From the NCBI GenBank assembly GCA_950097015.1, contig CATNEN010000039.1:16276501-16340500 (forward strand): a stretch of 64,000 nucleotides of DNA. The letters are read 5' to 3'. Origin of the DNA: Macrostomum hystrix. Lineage: Eukaryota > Platyhelminthes > Macrostomidae. Below are positions 11,381 to 22,420 of the stretch, in pieces; positions within the stretch are counted from its first letter, which is position 1; each line of letters starts with the position of its first letter. Position numbers and translations under genes: made by a program. Below the pieces are notes generated by a model. That model worked only from the letters and a program-made list of their open reading frames with translations, made no database searches and was not told the DNA's origin.

Positions 11381-13854
11381 TCTAATATACTAAAAATGAA
11401 AATCTTGCTTGCTTCTTCTAATATACTAAAAATGAAAATCTTGTATGTTTGTTTGCAATCGACTAGCTCCCGAACGGCTCAACCGATTTTCAAAATTCCT
11501 TCGCCAAAAGATCACAAATGGGCCGGAATCGGTACACGTAATTTTATTAAGCTTAATTCCATTGGCAAGGGGATTAAATATTCGAAAAACTGTTTTAAAT
11601 AGGCTTTTCTAATGCATTCTTGTTTTCAGCTTGTGCACAGTGAGGCCTCCAGTGCCAATTTTAATGATTGCATCAGAGCCAGTTTTGATAACGCACGCGC
11701 GTACTGATAAGAACTCACAGGGAGGCTACCCAGAGGGTAGCGAAGGGCAGCTAGTCTTCTAATATCTTTCTTCTAATATACTAAAAATGAAAATCTTGTA
11801 TGTTTGTATGTTTGCAATCGACTAGCTCTCGAACGGCTCAACCGATTTTCACAATTCCTTCGCCAAAAGATCACAATTGGGCCGGAATCGGTACACGTAT
11901 TTTTATTAAGCTTAATTCCATTGGCAAGGGGATTAAATATTCGAAAAACAGTTTTAAATAGGCTTTTCTAATGCATTCTTGTTTTCAGCTTGTGCGCAGT
12001 GAGGCTCCAGTGCCAATTTTAATGATTGCATCAGAGCCAGTTTTGATAACGAACTGATAAGAACTCCAGTGAGGCTACCCAGAGGGTAGCGAAGGCAGCT
12101 AGTCTTAATATACTAAAAATGAAAATCTTGCTTGCTTGTATGTTTGCAATCGACTAGCTCCCGAACGGCTTAACCGATTTTCACAATTCCTTCGCCAAAA
12201 GATCACAATTGGGCCGGAATCGGTACACGTAATTTTATTAAGCTTAATTCCATTGCCAAGGGGATTAAATATTCGAAAAACAGTTTTAAATAGGCTTTTC
12301 TAATGCATTCTTGTTTTCAGCTTGTGCACAGTGAGGCTCCAGTGCCAATTTTTATGATTGCATCAGAGCCAGTTTTGATAACGAACTGATAAGAACTCAC
12401 AGGGAGGCTACCCAGAGGGTAGCGAAGGCAGCTAGTCTTATATACTAAAAATGAAAATCTTGCTTGTATGTTTGCAATCGACTAGCTCCCGAACGGCTCA
12501 ACCGATTTTCAAAATTCCTTCGCCAAAAGACCACAAATGGGCCGGAATCGGTACACGTAATTTTATTAAGCTTAATTCCATTGCCAAGGGGATTAAATAT
12601 TCGAAAAACAGTTTTAAATAGGCTTTTCTAATGCATTCTTGTTTTCAGCTTGTGCACAGTGAGGCCTCCAGTGCAAATTTTAATGATTGCATCAGAGCCA
12701 GTTTTGATAACGCACGCGCGTACTGATAAGAACTCACAGGGAGGCTACCCAGAGGGTAGCGAAGGCAGCTAGTCTAATATACTAAAAATGAAAATCTTGC
12801 TTGCTTGCTTGCTTGCTTGTCTTCTAATATACTAAAAATGAAAATCTTGCTTGCTTGCTTGCTTGCTTGTATGTTTGCAATCGACTAGCTCCCGAACGGC
12901 TCAACCGATTTTCAAAATTCCTTCGCCAAAAGATCACAAATGGGCCGGAATCGGTACACGTAATTTTATTAAGCTTAATTCCATTGCCAAGGGGATTAAA
13001 TATTCGAAAAACAGTTTTAAATAGGCTTTTCTAATGCATTCTTGTTTTCAGCTTGTGCACAGTGAGGCCTCCAGTGCCAATTTTAATGATTGCATCAGAG
13101 CCAGTTTTGATAACGCACTGATAAGAACTCCAGTGAGGCTACCCAGAGGGTAGCGAAGGGCAGCTAGTCTAATATACTAAAAATGAAAATCTTGTTTGTA
13201 TGTTTGTATGTTTGTATGTTTGCAATCGACTAGCTCCCGAACGGCTCAACCGATTTTCAAAATTCTTTCACTAAAAGATCGCAATTGGGCCGGAATCGGT
13301 ACACGTATTTTTATTAAGCTTAATTCCATTGCCAAGGGGATTAAATATTCGAAAAACAGTTTTAAATAGGCTTTTCTAATGCATTCTTGTTTTCAGCTTG
13401 TGCACAGTGAGGCTCCAGTGCCAATTTTAATGATTGCATCAGAGCCAGTTTTGATAACGAACTGATAAGAACTCACAGGGAGGCTACCCAGAGGGTAGCG
13501 AAGGCAGCTAGTAATATACTAAAAATGAAAATCTTGCTTGCTTGCTTGTATGTTTGCAATCGACTAGCTCCCGAACGGCTCAACCGATTTTCGCAATTCC
13601 TTCGCCAAAAGATCACAAATGGGCCGGAATCGGTACACGTAATTTTATTAAGCTTAATTCCATTGGCAAGGGGATTAAATATTCGAAAAACTGTTTTAAA
13701 TAGGCTTTTCTAATGCATTCTTGTTTTCAGCTTGTGCACAGTGAGGCCTCCAGTGCCAAATTTAATAATTGCATCAGAGCCAGTTTTGATAACGCACGCG
13801 CGTACTGATAAGAACTCACAGGGAGGCTACCCAGAGGGTAGCGAAGGCAGCTAG
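11381..13854 (+). mobile_element. Tandem array of seven non-autonomous Helitrons
   Basis: Seven head-to-tail copies of 333-395 bp: 11381-11754, 11755-12102, 12103-12435, 12436-12772, 12773-13167, 13168-13511 and 13512-13854. Most copies start with TC (TCTAATATACTAAAAATGAA); the last begins TAATATAC. All end with a short hairpin (GCTACCC-AGAG-GGTAGC) about 10 nt before CTAG. The outer ends abut A and T, the A^T target typical of Helitrons. There is no Rep/helicase coding capacity, so they depend on an autonomous relative. The 5' ends carry a variable CTTG/TATGTTTG microsatellite, and copies 1, 2 and 5 have a doubled or partly doubled 5' end. The internal CCGAACGGCTCAACCGATTT is shared by all. 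Confidence 0.9.
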
Positions 13855-14358
13855 TAAAATTCTAAAATTAAAAAGAACTTTTCGTACCTAAAAATTAAAA
13901 ATTGAAATTTACTATGTTTTCGCACTGCGAAAACTGCGGCAGTTTGTTATACTAATGAGTAAATATTTAAGCGCAAGGAAACAACAAACACACGCTGTGG
14001 ACTACAGTCTAGCCCTTATACTGCGCGTAAAAATGGGGGCGACTAGACTGCGGCTAGACTGCACGCCGTGCAGCCGTGCCGTAACTCCGTCTAGTAGTGT
14101 TTTTCTGTGCTTTGCAAATTTAAACGCGCTTTCTACGAAACTGCATTGAGAAACAAAACACACAATATGTTCATTACGCTGCTAGGAGCTTTCAATAGTG
14201 ATTTAATTTGTTAATATAAATTAAATTTTAGAACGACACAACTACCTGCGTTTGTCTAATCTGTGTGTGCCTTTTCTCACGAGACGCATGTAGCTAAGCC
14301 CTTCGCCCAAGGCCTATCACAATATTTTCCCTTCTTCTAATGCCCTAGTGACCTAGCC
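13855..14358. other. Intergenic, no gene seen
   Basis: AT-rich DNA between the Helitron array and the inverted-repeat arm. A short GC-rich patch near 14040-14100 contains several TAGACTGC/TCTAG words. No coding or RNA gene is supported. Confidence 0.5.
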
Positions 14359-14790
14359 TATGCACTAGGGCTAGGCTAGGCTAAATTAACAATTCTAGCT
14401 ATTAAAATAAATTATAAAGGCTCACAGGTAACATATGCTGATAAGACCAGGCCTATAGCTAAGATAAAAATGACTGATAAGGATAAATAAGGAGAACAAG
14501 TTATAACAAGCTAGGATAACTAGCTGTAACAAGGGGCCTAGTTGTAGTCTAGAAAACAATGACATATGGCCTGTATAATGTGCTATTGTTACAATTATTC
14601 AAATTTGTTAGCTAAGACAGCTGAACCAATTTTTTGCTTTGTTATTATGCTTATCTTTTATATATATTTTCTAATAAGGGCCTCAAATATTTAACGCTTC
14701 CCTCTGACCTTGGCTTCCCTCCAGATCACTCAAGCTTCTCTTTGGACCCCTTCCCTCCCTCTGGACCCCTGGCTTTCCTCCTGACCCATG
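14359..14790 (+). repeat. Left arm of a ~430-bp inverted repeat (partner 35805-36268)
   Basis: Runs from TATGCACTAGGGCTAGGC through CTATTAAAATAAATTATAAA and TTAGCTAAGACAGCTGAACC to TGGACCCCTTCCCTCCCTCT. The same series occurs reverse-complemented at 35805-36268 with scattered substitutions and small indels. The inner side of both arms grades into CTGGCTTCC-type repeats. Confidence 0.88.
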
Positions 14791-15160
14791 GCTTCCTTCG
14801 AGAATTCTGGTTTCCCTCTGGACCCCTGGCTTCCCCCTGGACCCCTGGCTTCCCCCTGAACCCCTGGCTTCCCCCTGAACCCCTGGCTTCCCTCTGGACC
14901 CAGCTGGCTTCCCCCTGAACCCCTGGCTTCCCCCTAAACCCCTGGCTTCCCTCTGGACCACTGGCTTCTGCCTGGCTCTCTGGCTTCCCCCTAAACCCCT
15001 GGCTTCCCCATGAACCCCTGGCTTCCCTCTGGACCCAGCTGGCTTCCCCTGAACCCCTGGCTTCCCTCTGGACCCCTAGCTTCTCCCTGGCTCCCTGGCT
15101 TCATTCGAGACTTCTGGCTTCCCCCTGGATCCCTGGCTTTCCTCTGGATCCAATTGTGGT
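14790..15160. repeat. ~19-bp CCCCTGGCTTCCCTCTGGA minisatellite
   Basis: About 20 imperfect copies of CCCCTGGCTTCCCTCTGGA, with variants TCCCCCTGAA and TCCCCCTAAA. The same words recur at 33877-33915 and inverted at about 35790-35860, so the array belongs to the dispersed repeat family of this block. Confidence 0.9.
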
Positions 15161-15395
15161 TTAGCCCAGCTTCCATGTGCCCTGAAAAGCTAAGGGCTAA
15201 TTGGTAATTGAAAGCAGAAGTCCGAATTATGCCGAATCGGAAATATTTTACTTCTTTCTTACAGTTTCAAACTATTTTTACCGCATAGATAACAGCTAGC
15301 GCCATGCGTTAAGGACTACCATGGTACATATGCACATGCTGTTTCCGATTACAGCGCCATGCTCTTGGAATACCACGGTACATAATGCATACTAA
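15160..15395 (+). repeat. Dispersed repeat family, copy 1
   Basis: Contains CAATTGTGGTTTAGCCCAG, AAAGCTAAGGGCTAATTGG and ATTATGCCGAATCGGAAAT, then GCGCCATGC...CATGGTACATATGCACATGC and a GTTTCCGATTACAGCGCCAT stretch. The first half is repeated directly at 33703-33860. The second half is related to 30890-30985 and to the 23-bp satellite unit that follows there. Confidence 0.8.
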
Positions 15396-16440
15396 ACATT
15401 TTTGCCGGACAGCCCTCGAAAAGTATCCAATTCGACAGCCAAAACTACAAACAAACTTACAGTAGCATTTGAGGGGGCGAGTGGGTCAGCGGCTAACGTC
15501 GCTGCCTCGTTAGACCTTGCGGGGGTGGCTGGAGGGCGGTGTACACCGCCGCGCGCTCTCTGGAATTCCGTCAGCACGATTGGATAAGTGTACACTCATC
15601 ACCCGGCCCCCCCTGAGGACTGATTTCTTATCAGCCTTCCGCCCTGGCTTGGTCTGCTCTGTGCGTATGGGGCGGGGGTGGGGGACACTGCTGCCTATTC
15701 TGGGTGCCTCCTGCCCTCCCCGGCTGGTCTGTGCTGCTGTATGTGGTGCCTGCTCAGGGGAGGCGGCGCGATGGGCGCTAAAGCGCCTAGTTCGCCGGTC
15801 TGGGCGCGTGCCGCTCCGTCGCTTGTGCGACAAGTGCCCCGGGCCCCCCTGCAGATAGTAGATAGCGAGAAAGAGCGAGCGAAGCGAGCTCTTTCGAGCT
15901 TGCTTGCCGCAGCCAATCAAGCTGAAAGCACGCACACAAGATCACCGGAAACGATTCAGGCAGCTGGAAAGCCAATGGGCGCGGTAAGCGCTTTTATCCA
16001 GAGGAACTACCTTCTGGAACCAGCCATGCCGTTCAAAAACCAGACTACTCAACTAGTGCAAAAGAGTGCGTGCAACTACCGAGAAATCTAATTTTCGTAA
16101 CCGCTCCGGTGCAGGTCCTGGCAATAGATAGTAGATAGCTCTTTCGAGCTTGCTTGCCGCAGCCAATCAAGCTGACAGCACGCACACAAGATAGATAGAT
16201 AGACAGTAGCATTTGAATTTTTGTTCCTGCACTCTCCTGCACTTACGAGCAGTTCTCTTTGTTTAATTGACAATAGTTTGTACTTGAAGCCTACATCAAT
16301 TTTGTAAGTTTTTGTCGGTGTCCAATTTAACAGCGATAGGCATTTTGCTGAAACATTTTATTCGTTTGCTAATTAAATGACTTCAAAATGTTGAATCGGA
16401 ACAAAAAGTGAATAAAAGATTTTATTACTACAATCGAAAA
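15396..16440. repeat. GC-rich patch and two ~75-bp direct repeats
   Basis: At 15478-15860 there is a GC-rich patch in AT-rich surroundings with a weak tRNA-like head (GTGGGTCAGCGGCTAACGTC) but no convincing B box. Two direct repeats follow, at about 15850-15945 and 16122-16195. They share CTCTTTCGAGCTTGCTTGCC and CAGCCAATCAAGCTGA. I see no coding gene. Confidence 0.6.
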
Positions 16441-16861
16441 AAATTAGGGGCAGACACTCACAAGGTGATATACTCATACCTCAGCAGTCAAATATATGCT
16501 CATGCGTCACGCGTTTGATTCGTAATGCACATAAACTAACAGTAAAATCGGCAAGTCTGGTGGCCAAAGAAAGATGCATTACAACAGAATTTACCAGAGA
16601 CCATACCTGTATTACAATTTACACTCACCCAGCCACTCCGAGATGTTTCAATAGCTATCAAATTTCACATAGATCTCGGAGTCCAGGGGGCTGTTTCGGT
16701 ACGCACAGGCGTACCTACTACCCTGGCTCTGTCATCTGCAAAGAGATGCTCAGAGGGCTGATTTGCAAATCCGTCAATTTGCTACTGCATCTTTCTCTGG
16801 TCCACTTAAATGCAGAAAAACATTTCAACTGGTGCAGGGGTAATCGTTTATTTATCATTTA

Positions 16862-17184
16862 TCATTTATTGCGCGACCGCGTGGAGCGAACCTGTTGCAG
16901 GTCGCGCAATGGCTGCTTCTGTGTCTCTGCAGCCAGCTGCGCCGGAAGCTGCGCCCGCAGCTGTTCTATCGCCTGCTCCATCGACGCCCGCTGCTGCTCT
17001 ATCGCCTGCTCCATCGACGCCCGCTGCTGCTCCATCGCCTGCTCCATCGACGCCCGCTGCTGCTCCATCGCCTGCTCCATCGACGCCCGCTGCTGCTCCA
17101 TCGCCTGCTCCATCGACGCCCGCAGCTGTACCAACTCTGCGTCCTTCGCCGGCCGCTGCTGCTCCAACTGATCTGCGTCCTCCT
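16862..17184 (-). CDS. Exon-like segment encoding an 11-residue-repeat coiled coil
   Basis: On the minus strand, a pyrimidine-rich stretch ending TATTAG precedes an open segment beginning EDADQLEQQR. It then has about five copies of RASMEQAMEQQ encoded by a 33-bp tandem repeat (about 16960-17120), and ends QVRSTRSRNK with a stop. Hendecad periodicity with regular M/A/L spacing predicts a parallel coiled coil. It lies downstream of, and on the same strand as, the P-loop ATPase remnant, so it may be its C-terminal exon; that link is inference. It could also be an isolated microsatellite-derived ORF. Confidence 0.4.
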
Positions 17185-17405
17185 AATAGTAAAACAATAG
17201 AGGGGGCTTCGAAATAGAGGGGGCAAGCTCTGCGTGAAGCTGCGCGTTCTTCGCCACAAACTGTCGTAATGCAGTATCATTTCAGTAGTATAAGTAACGC
17301 ACACGTTATATTCAGCGTGTATAATAACTGTCTCGCGAGTAATGCAAGTCAAACTCGTGGTAGGAAGTTCCTGGTTTTTGATTATTTCAGCGGAAAAAAT
17401 CAATG

Positions 17406-19074
17406 CTAGTGGGAATTCATCATCACGTAGAACAGCACCCCGAGAGACAAGTGCATCACGAGCAAGAGAAACAGCTGCAGCGAAGTAATGAAATAAAACG
17501 TTTCCATGACATAGCCAGATTTCATTGATTCTTCAGAACCCTCCTCGTATTTCAAAGTGTATGCAGCGGCATCCAGCAATTTCTTGACTGCCTTCTGGGC
17601 ATTCGATGCCTCACTGAAGCAGAATCGATAGAACTCATGGAAACGCATGGAAACAGAGAATGTCGAGTCGGTTCCGAAATTAGCATTATAGCGGCAAACC
17701 GGAAAATTTTCAGGCGAATCAATTGACGCACTCGTTCATGTGCACAGGACACCGGCAAACCAATGAGGGCAGCCAGCACGTCAACTGAACCAACACCTGA
17801 TAACTGAAACCTGATGTTTCCATACAGAGCCCTGATCTCCCCATGCAACTATCAGGATGGAGTACACGCATAATATTTTCAGATAAACTGCAGTCAGACT
17901 GTTTGAATGAAACTATGCCCATTAACTCCTCAAATGTATTCGCTTCGGAAAGTGCAGACAACAACAAGCGAAGATTCCTTCTGGAGGTCGACTGGTCAGA
18001 GAGCAATATTACAATCCGACACAATTTCTCTGTCAGAATGCTAACTTGTGCTGGAGGTGGTGTACTCGGCAATGCAGATAAATCACCGACAAAACAGCTG
18101 CATACCGCAACTAAGCACACAGTTGTCGCCTGAACGTAGGTTGGCACATGTGGACAGGTGAGGCAGATCGATGAAACCAACAGGCCTATTGGAAAATGTG
18201 CTAAGTACTCGTCTCTAGAAGGGACACAAACTGAACAGTTTGTAGCGATGACAATTTTTGCACGAGCATTTTCATTCTGAACCATGTAAGACGTCAAATA
18301 TCTTGCAACAGAGTCTGTATCTGCAGAATGGGAAGGTAACATTGAATTGACGCGATTCTGGTCTGGTGTCAGCACCAAGAATTGCATTGCACAGCGTTGC
18401 TTTTCGCGCACGTTCTTCGAGTTCTTCAGGTGGCGTGATTGCCCGGTTCAACTCATCCAGAATCCAAAATATAATACGGTTGGTACATGTCTTCATTTCT
18501 ACGAGTCTTTCAATTACTTGCATAGGGAAGTCCATTTGTGCATGATTGAGATCGTTCAAGCCAAATAATGAAATCCGCAAACGGAAGTTCCATCACATGG
18601 AATGGTCATAGTAGTAAGGCCAAGGCAGTGAACCTTTCTGGTGACATTGTGCACGCACCGACTGTCAACTTCTCTGCCGCAGATTGAAGGCGACAACCAA
18701 GTTGTGGTAAAGGAACAGAATTATAGTCCGTGTAGATAGGCAGGAATTCTGTTACCGATGTATCTCTAACGTGATTAGGAAAAAGGGCAGGCACCGCTAT
18801 CTTTGCTTGGTAAGTAACGTCCACATTGTACCTGCTCATACAGCTGAGAATATACGTTAGAGACCTAGTTTTCCCTGAATCTGAGCTTGCCGCGCACACT
18901 ACGATTGGGATATTAGTACGCGATTTGCCTGAAACTGACAGCGACACTTCAGAAATAGTGTTCAAACTCCTTTCGAAGTATTCTTTGCTCAACCCAGGAT
19001 ATAGTGGAGACTCTAATTCCTTATGCGGATGAAATTCAGGGATGCGAAGTTGCATGAGGAAGGATTCCTGTGAC
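17406..19074 (-). pseudogene. P-loop ATPase-like gene, 3' portion with frameshifts
   Basis: I do not recognise the family. Minus-strand segments in at least three frames join logically: an exon starting after a TTTTCAG acceptor (19074) with SQESFLMQLRIPEF and a Walker A-like CAASSDSGKTRSLT; then a segment with a Walker B-like RIIFWILDELNRA (about 18470); then IATNCSVCVPSRDEYLAHFP and later LIGLPVSCAHERVRQLIRL (about 17760) and FHEFYRFCFSEASNAQKAVK (about 17630). A TGA or frame change interrupts it near 18600, 18400 and 17720, so it looks decayed, although some breaks could be short introns. The 257-bp duplication covers its first exon part. Broadly it resembles the large NTPase families found in multi-copy, transposon-targeted loci. 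Confidence 0.6.
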
Positions 19075-19110
19075 CTGAAAACAGAAAGCAACCAGATATA
19101 ATGAAAATGT
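18854..19110. repeat. Target-site duplication of the retrotransposon, left copy (257 bp)
   Basis: By eye this is identical base for base to 24741-24997 and abuts the 3' end of the minus-strand retrotransposon. It spans 36 nt of intron (pyrimidine tract and AG acceptor) and 221 nt of the P-loop gene's exon. Confidence 0.93.
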
Positions 19111-22100
19111 TAGTGGTGCTTCTCCACCGGGTAAGATGGAGGTTGGCGGTCCAATCATTAATCTGACGATAAATGACGGTGCTCGGAATCGGAGCCGGGG
19201 GGGAGGGGCCCGGCGCAGAGCTGGCTCCTCCCTGCTTGGCCAGGTGGTCAGCAAGCTCGTTACCAGGGAAACCGGCGTGCCCTGGTATCCACTGAAGTCT
19301 GACGGTATTCTTACCGGCCAGGTTATTGAGCTGCCGGACACAGTCGGAGACTGTCCGGGAGGTTGTGGTGGTGTGACAGAGGGCTTGCAGAGCAGCCTGA
19401 CTGTCCGAGTGAAAGATGATAGTCCTGCCTGAGATGTTTTTCTCATTCAACTCCGCAGCGCAGGAGCTGATGGCCAGGACCTCGTTCTGGAAAACGCTCG
19501 AGGATTTTCCAGTGTGTTGGGCGTGTGTGGCGACAACACGTCCGTTGATAAGGATACAGACCCCGAAGCCAGCGGAGCCATCCTTCATGGATCCGTCCGT
19601 GTAGCAGTGGACCTCCTGGGTGTTCCAGTGGTCGCTAACTTGGTCCCTGGTGGGGATGAGAACCTTAAAGCGCTGAAGGAGGTTGAGCGAGCACGGTTCA
19701 CCGTCCGTAAGGACATTGATTCCGTTGCTCGCACCCAAGTCTCTCAGGCAAAGGTCCGTGTGCGGCAGGAGCTTTCGCTTCGCTGCCGCTCGTTGGGGGA
19801 CGAAGCGCACACCGGCATCAAGGAGACGCCGGGCGGTTTTTGCCGCCTCCCCGCGGATAAAGATATCGAGCGGGAGGATGTTCAAGAAGGCGTTGAGGCC
19901 ATCGAAGGGGGCGGATGGCAGGGCGCTCATGATCGTCCGACATGCGCGACCTTGCACTCTCCGAAGAGTCTCATGGCAGGTCTTAAGCTGAAGGGCACTA
20001 GCCCAGATCAGTCCGGCGTACGAGACAGCCGGCCTGACCATAGCAGTGTAGATCCACCATAGGCGTTTGGGGGTGAGACCCCACGTGTTGCCCACCGCCC
20101 TGCGCAGCTGCGCCAGGATCGCAAAGGCCTTTTTGGCTTTGGCATGGACATGAGGAGTCCAGCTGAGCCTGTGATCGAGCGTTATGCCCAGGCATTTAGT
20201 TTGCTTCTGGAAGGTGATGTCCTTTCCATACAGCTGCAGGGGGCGAATATGCCATTTGTTTTTGCTGGTGAACATGATCGCCGCTGTCTTAGACTCGGAG
20301 AGCTTCAGACCGCAGCGAGTTGCCCATCTTTCGGCGTTGTTGATAAAGTTTTGCAGAAGGTCTCGGAGGGCCTCTGGTACCGGGCCAGATGCCACTGCCG
20401 TAACATCATCCGCATAGCCGACCTTTAGGATGGGGTCTGGCTGAGAGTCTCGTAAGAGCTCGTCGATAACCATGTTCCAGAGAACTGGTGAGAGGACGCC
20501 GCCTTGTGGGCAACCTTTGCAGACAGTGACCGTCCGCTGGTGTCCAAGAAGGTGTGCCGTAGCAGTGCGGTGGCGGACCATGTACATGATCCACCTCCTA
20601 AGATGCGAATGCGTGTGCCGCATACGTAGGGCCCTGTCAAACGCCTCGAAGAGAACGTTGTCGAAGGCCCCGTCAATATCCAGGAAGATGCTCAGGGCAA
20701 AGCCGTTCCCGAGGACGGCCTTTTCCAGAGCGTCCACCAGAGCGTGGAGAGCGCTTTCGGTGGAACGTCCCGACCGAAAGGCGTGTTGATTGCCGCTTAG
20801 TGGCATATTTTTCAGCTCCACAGAGAGGAGGCGCCAGAGCACCAATCTCTCCATCAGTTTGACCATGGTGGAGGTAAGGCTAATTGGCCGAAACGATTTA
20901 ATGGAATGGTAGTCCGGGCGGCCTGGCTTGGGGATAAAAACCACCCTCGCCTCGGTCCATGCCTTCGGAACATACCCAAGCACAATGCAAGCCTTAAGGA
21001 GCTTGCAAAGATTTGTGAGGAAGCCATGGCATTTTACCGCCTCGCGGATGAAGGCTGGTATAATGCCGTCCGGCCCCGGGGATTTGAAGGGTTTGAAAGA
21101 CTGGGCTGCCTTGGTAACCCGGTCTTCAGTAATGATGGACGTCGCAAGGATATGACCTCCCTCGGTGTGATCCGGGGGGTCTGTCCCTGCTGGCTCGCTG
21201 GGGAAAAAGGCTGTGAGCATAGTGTCGAGCGTTTCCCCAGGGTTCTCGGTGGGTCGGCCATCGGCCTTCCTCACCGTCGAAAGCTTGGACATTTTGTCCA
21301 GCGTGAGGGCTTTGACAATTCTGGAGGTGGGGCGAGTGCCCTCAAGCTCCTCACAGTATTGCCGCCACTTGCTGTTTTTGGCGTTTCTGACTTCCTTCTT
21401 GAAGCTATGGATGGCTTCGAGATACGCAGCCTGATCAGCCAGGTTTTTTGTCTTCGTGGCCCTGCGGTGCAGCCGCTTCGCCGTTCGACGGAGCTCGCCG
21501 AGCTGCGGATTCCACCATGGGGCCGAAGTTTTGCCTCTGTAAGCTTTGAGGGGGCAGGAGGCCTCGAAGGCGGTGGTCAGCGAGTTGGTGAGAAACTCAG
21601 CTAGCTCATCCGCTTCATCGCAGGTGTTGGCGGGGGGGCTTAGGTTTCGTTGGGTTCCTTCGAGGTTATGCCTGAAGGCTTCCCAATCGGTATTCCTAGC
21701 GTTCCTTTTCCAAGTGATCTGGTTAGTGCAGCGTGCACCCGCCAGTTGGAAAGAGATGTATTTGTGATCGGAGAGGGTGGTCTCCGGCAGAACCTGCCAC
21801 TCCCTAAGGCTCTGGTAAAGCCCAGGTGTGGCTAGAGTGGCGTCGATGACCTCAGACCACCGGCCATTGTCAAAGGTCGGGGTGCTCCCTGTGTTGCAGA
21901 ACTCCAGGGACGTGGTTAAGATGTAGGCAAGGAGGTCCTCGCCTCTCGAGTTAATGTCAGAGCTCCCCCAGTGGGTGTGGTGGGCGTTAATATCGCCAGC
22001 CACTATGAGCTCATAGTTTTTGGCAGCGCAGGTTTCAATCAGAGAGATCAGCTCCTCAGGGACTGCCGGCCTGTCGCCCGGTAAGTAAACCGAGGCGATT

Positions 22101-22420
22101 AAGACGGTTTTTCCTGGGAGGATGTTCTCCGTCTGGATGACACAGGTGTCCCGATCAGAAAGGTCGGGTCTGTGCCAGGCGTTGAGGGAGTCTCTCACGA
22201 GGATGCACGCCCTGGGAGTTTGGTTCTCCCAGTGACGGCTGTTGTAGAGGCAGTGATACCCATTGGGTACATTTTGAGGCTTACCTTTATGAGTCCACGG
22301 CTCCTGGACGAGGATGAGACCCGGCATGTTGAGCTCGACATAGCGCATCAGATTGACGGATGCAGCTATGCAGTGTTGCAGGTTAACCTGCAGGCAGGTG
22401 ATCCCAGTGTGGCCGATCAT
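19013..22420 (-). CDS. Retrotransposon ORF2: apurinic endonuclease, reverse transcriptase, RNase H
   Basis: About 1135 codons. The APE domain is N-terminal (LQVNLQHC, LVQEPW, VAGDINAHHTHWGS, SDHKYISF). The RT is central: FRPISLTS, motif A FLDIDGAFDNV, GCPQGGVLSP, catalytic YADD. RNase H is C-terminal (CYTDGSMKDGSAGFG, NEVLAI, HSDSQAAL, IPGHAGFPGNELAD). All catalytic residues I can place are present and the frame is uninterrupted, so the enzyme part may be intact. The ATG overlaps the ORF1 stop as ATGA (22417-22420), suggesting termination-reinitiation. After residues LTRWRSTT the element ends (19111), and the frame runs ~33 codons into the duplicated host DNA, stopping at 19013. The natural C-terminus is therefore missing or replaced. 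Confidence 0.92.
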   Translation of the reverse strand: MIGHTGITCLQVNLQHCIAASVNLMRYVELNMPGLILVQEPWTHKGKPQNVPNGYHCLYNSRHWENQTPRACILVRDSLNAWHRPDLSDRDTCVIQTENILPGKTVLIASVYLPGDRPAVPEELISLIETCAAKNYELIVAGDINAHHTHWGSSDINSRGEDLLAYILTTSLEFCNTGSTPTFDNGRWSEVIDATLATPGLYQSLREWQVLPETTLSDHKYISFQLAGARCTNQITWKRNARNTDWEAFRHNLEGTQRNLSPPANTCDEADELAEFLTNSLTTAFEASCPLKAYRGKTSAPWWNPQLGELRRTAKRLHRRATKTKNLADQAAYLEAIHSFKKEVRNAKNSKWRQYCEELEGTRPTSRIVKALTLDKMSKLSTVRKADGRPTENPGETLDTMLTAFFPSEPAGTDPPDHTEGGHILATSIITEDRVTKAAQSFKPFKSPGPDGIIPAFIREAVKCHGFLTNLCKLLKACIVLGYVPKAWTEARVVFIPKPGRPDYHSIKSFRPISLTSTMVKLMERLVLWRLLSVELKNMPLSGNQHAFRSGRSTESALHALVDALEKAVLGNGFALSIFLDIDGAFDNVLFEAFDRALRMRHTHSHLRRWIMYMVRHRTATAHLLGHQRTVTVCKGCPQGGVLSPVLWNMVIDELLRDSQPDPILKVGYADDVTAVASGPVPEALRDLLQNFINNAERWATRCGLKLSESKTAAIMFTSKNKWHIRPLQLYGKDITFQKQTKCLGITLDHRLSWTPHVHAKAKKAFAILAQLRRAVGNTWGLTPKRLWWIYTAMVRPAVSYAGLIWASALQLKTCHETLRRVQGRACRTIMSALPSAPFDGLNAFLNILPLDIFIRGEAAKTARRLLDAGVRFVPQRAAAKRKLLPHTDLCLRDLGASNGINVLTDGEPCSLNLLQRFKVLIPTRDQVSDHWNTQEVHCYTDGSMKDGSAGFGVCILINGRVVATHAQHTGKSSSVFQNEVLAISSCAAELNEKNISGRTIIFHSDSQAALQALCHTTTTSRTVSDCVRQLNNLAGKNTVRLQWIPGHAGFPGNELADHLAKQGGASSAPGPSPPAPIPSTVIYRQINDWTANLHLTRWRSTTNIFIISGCFLFSGHRNPSSCNFASLNFIRIRN

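Noticed and set aside
15478..15600. tRNA-derived SINE head (GTGGGTCAGCGGCTAACGTC)
   Set aside because: The A-box region is suggestive, but I found no B box at the right spacing; left as a GC-rich patch.
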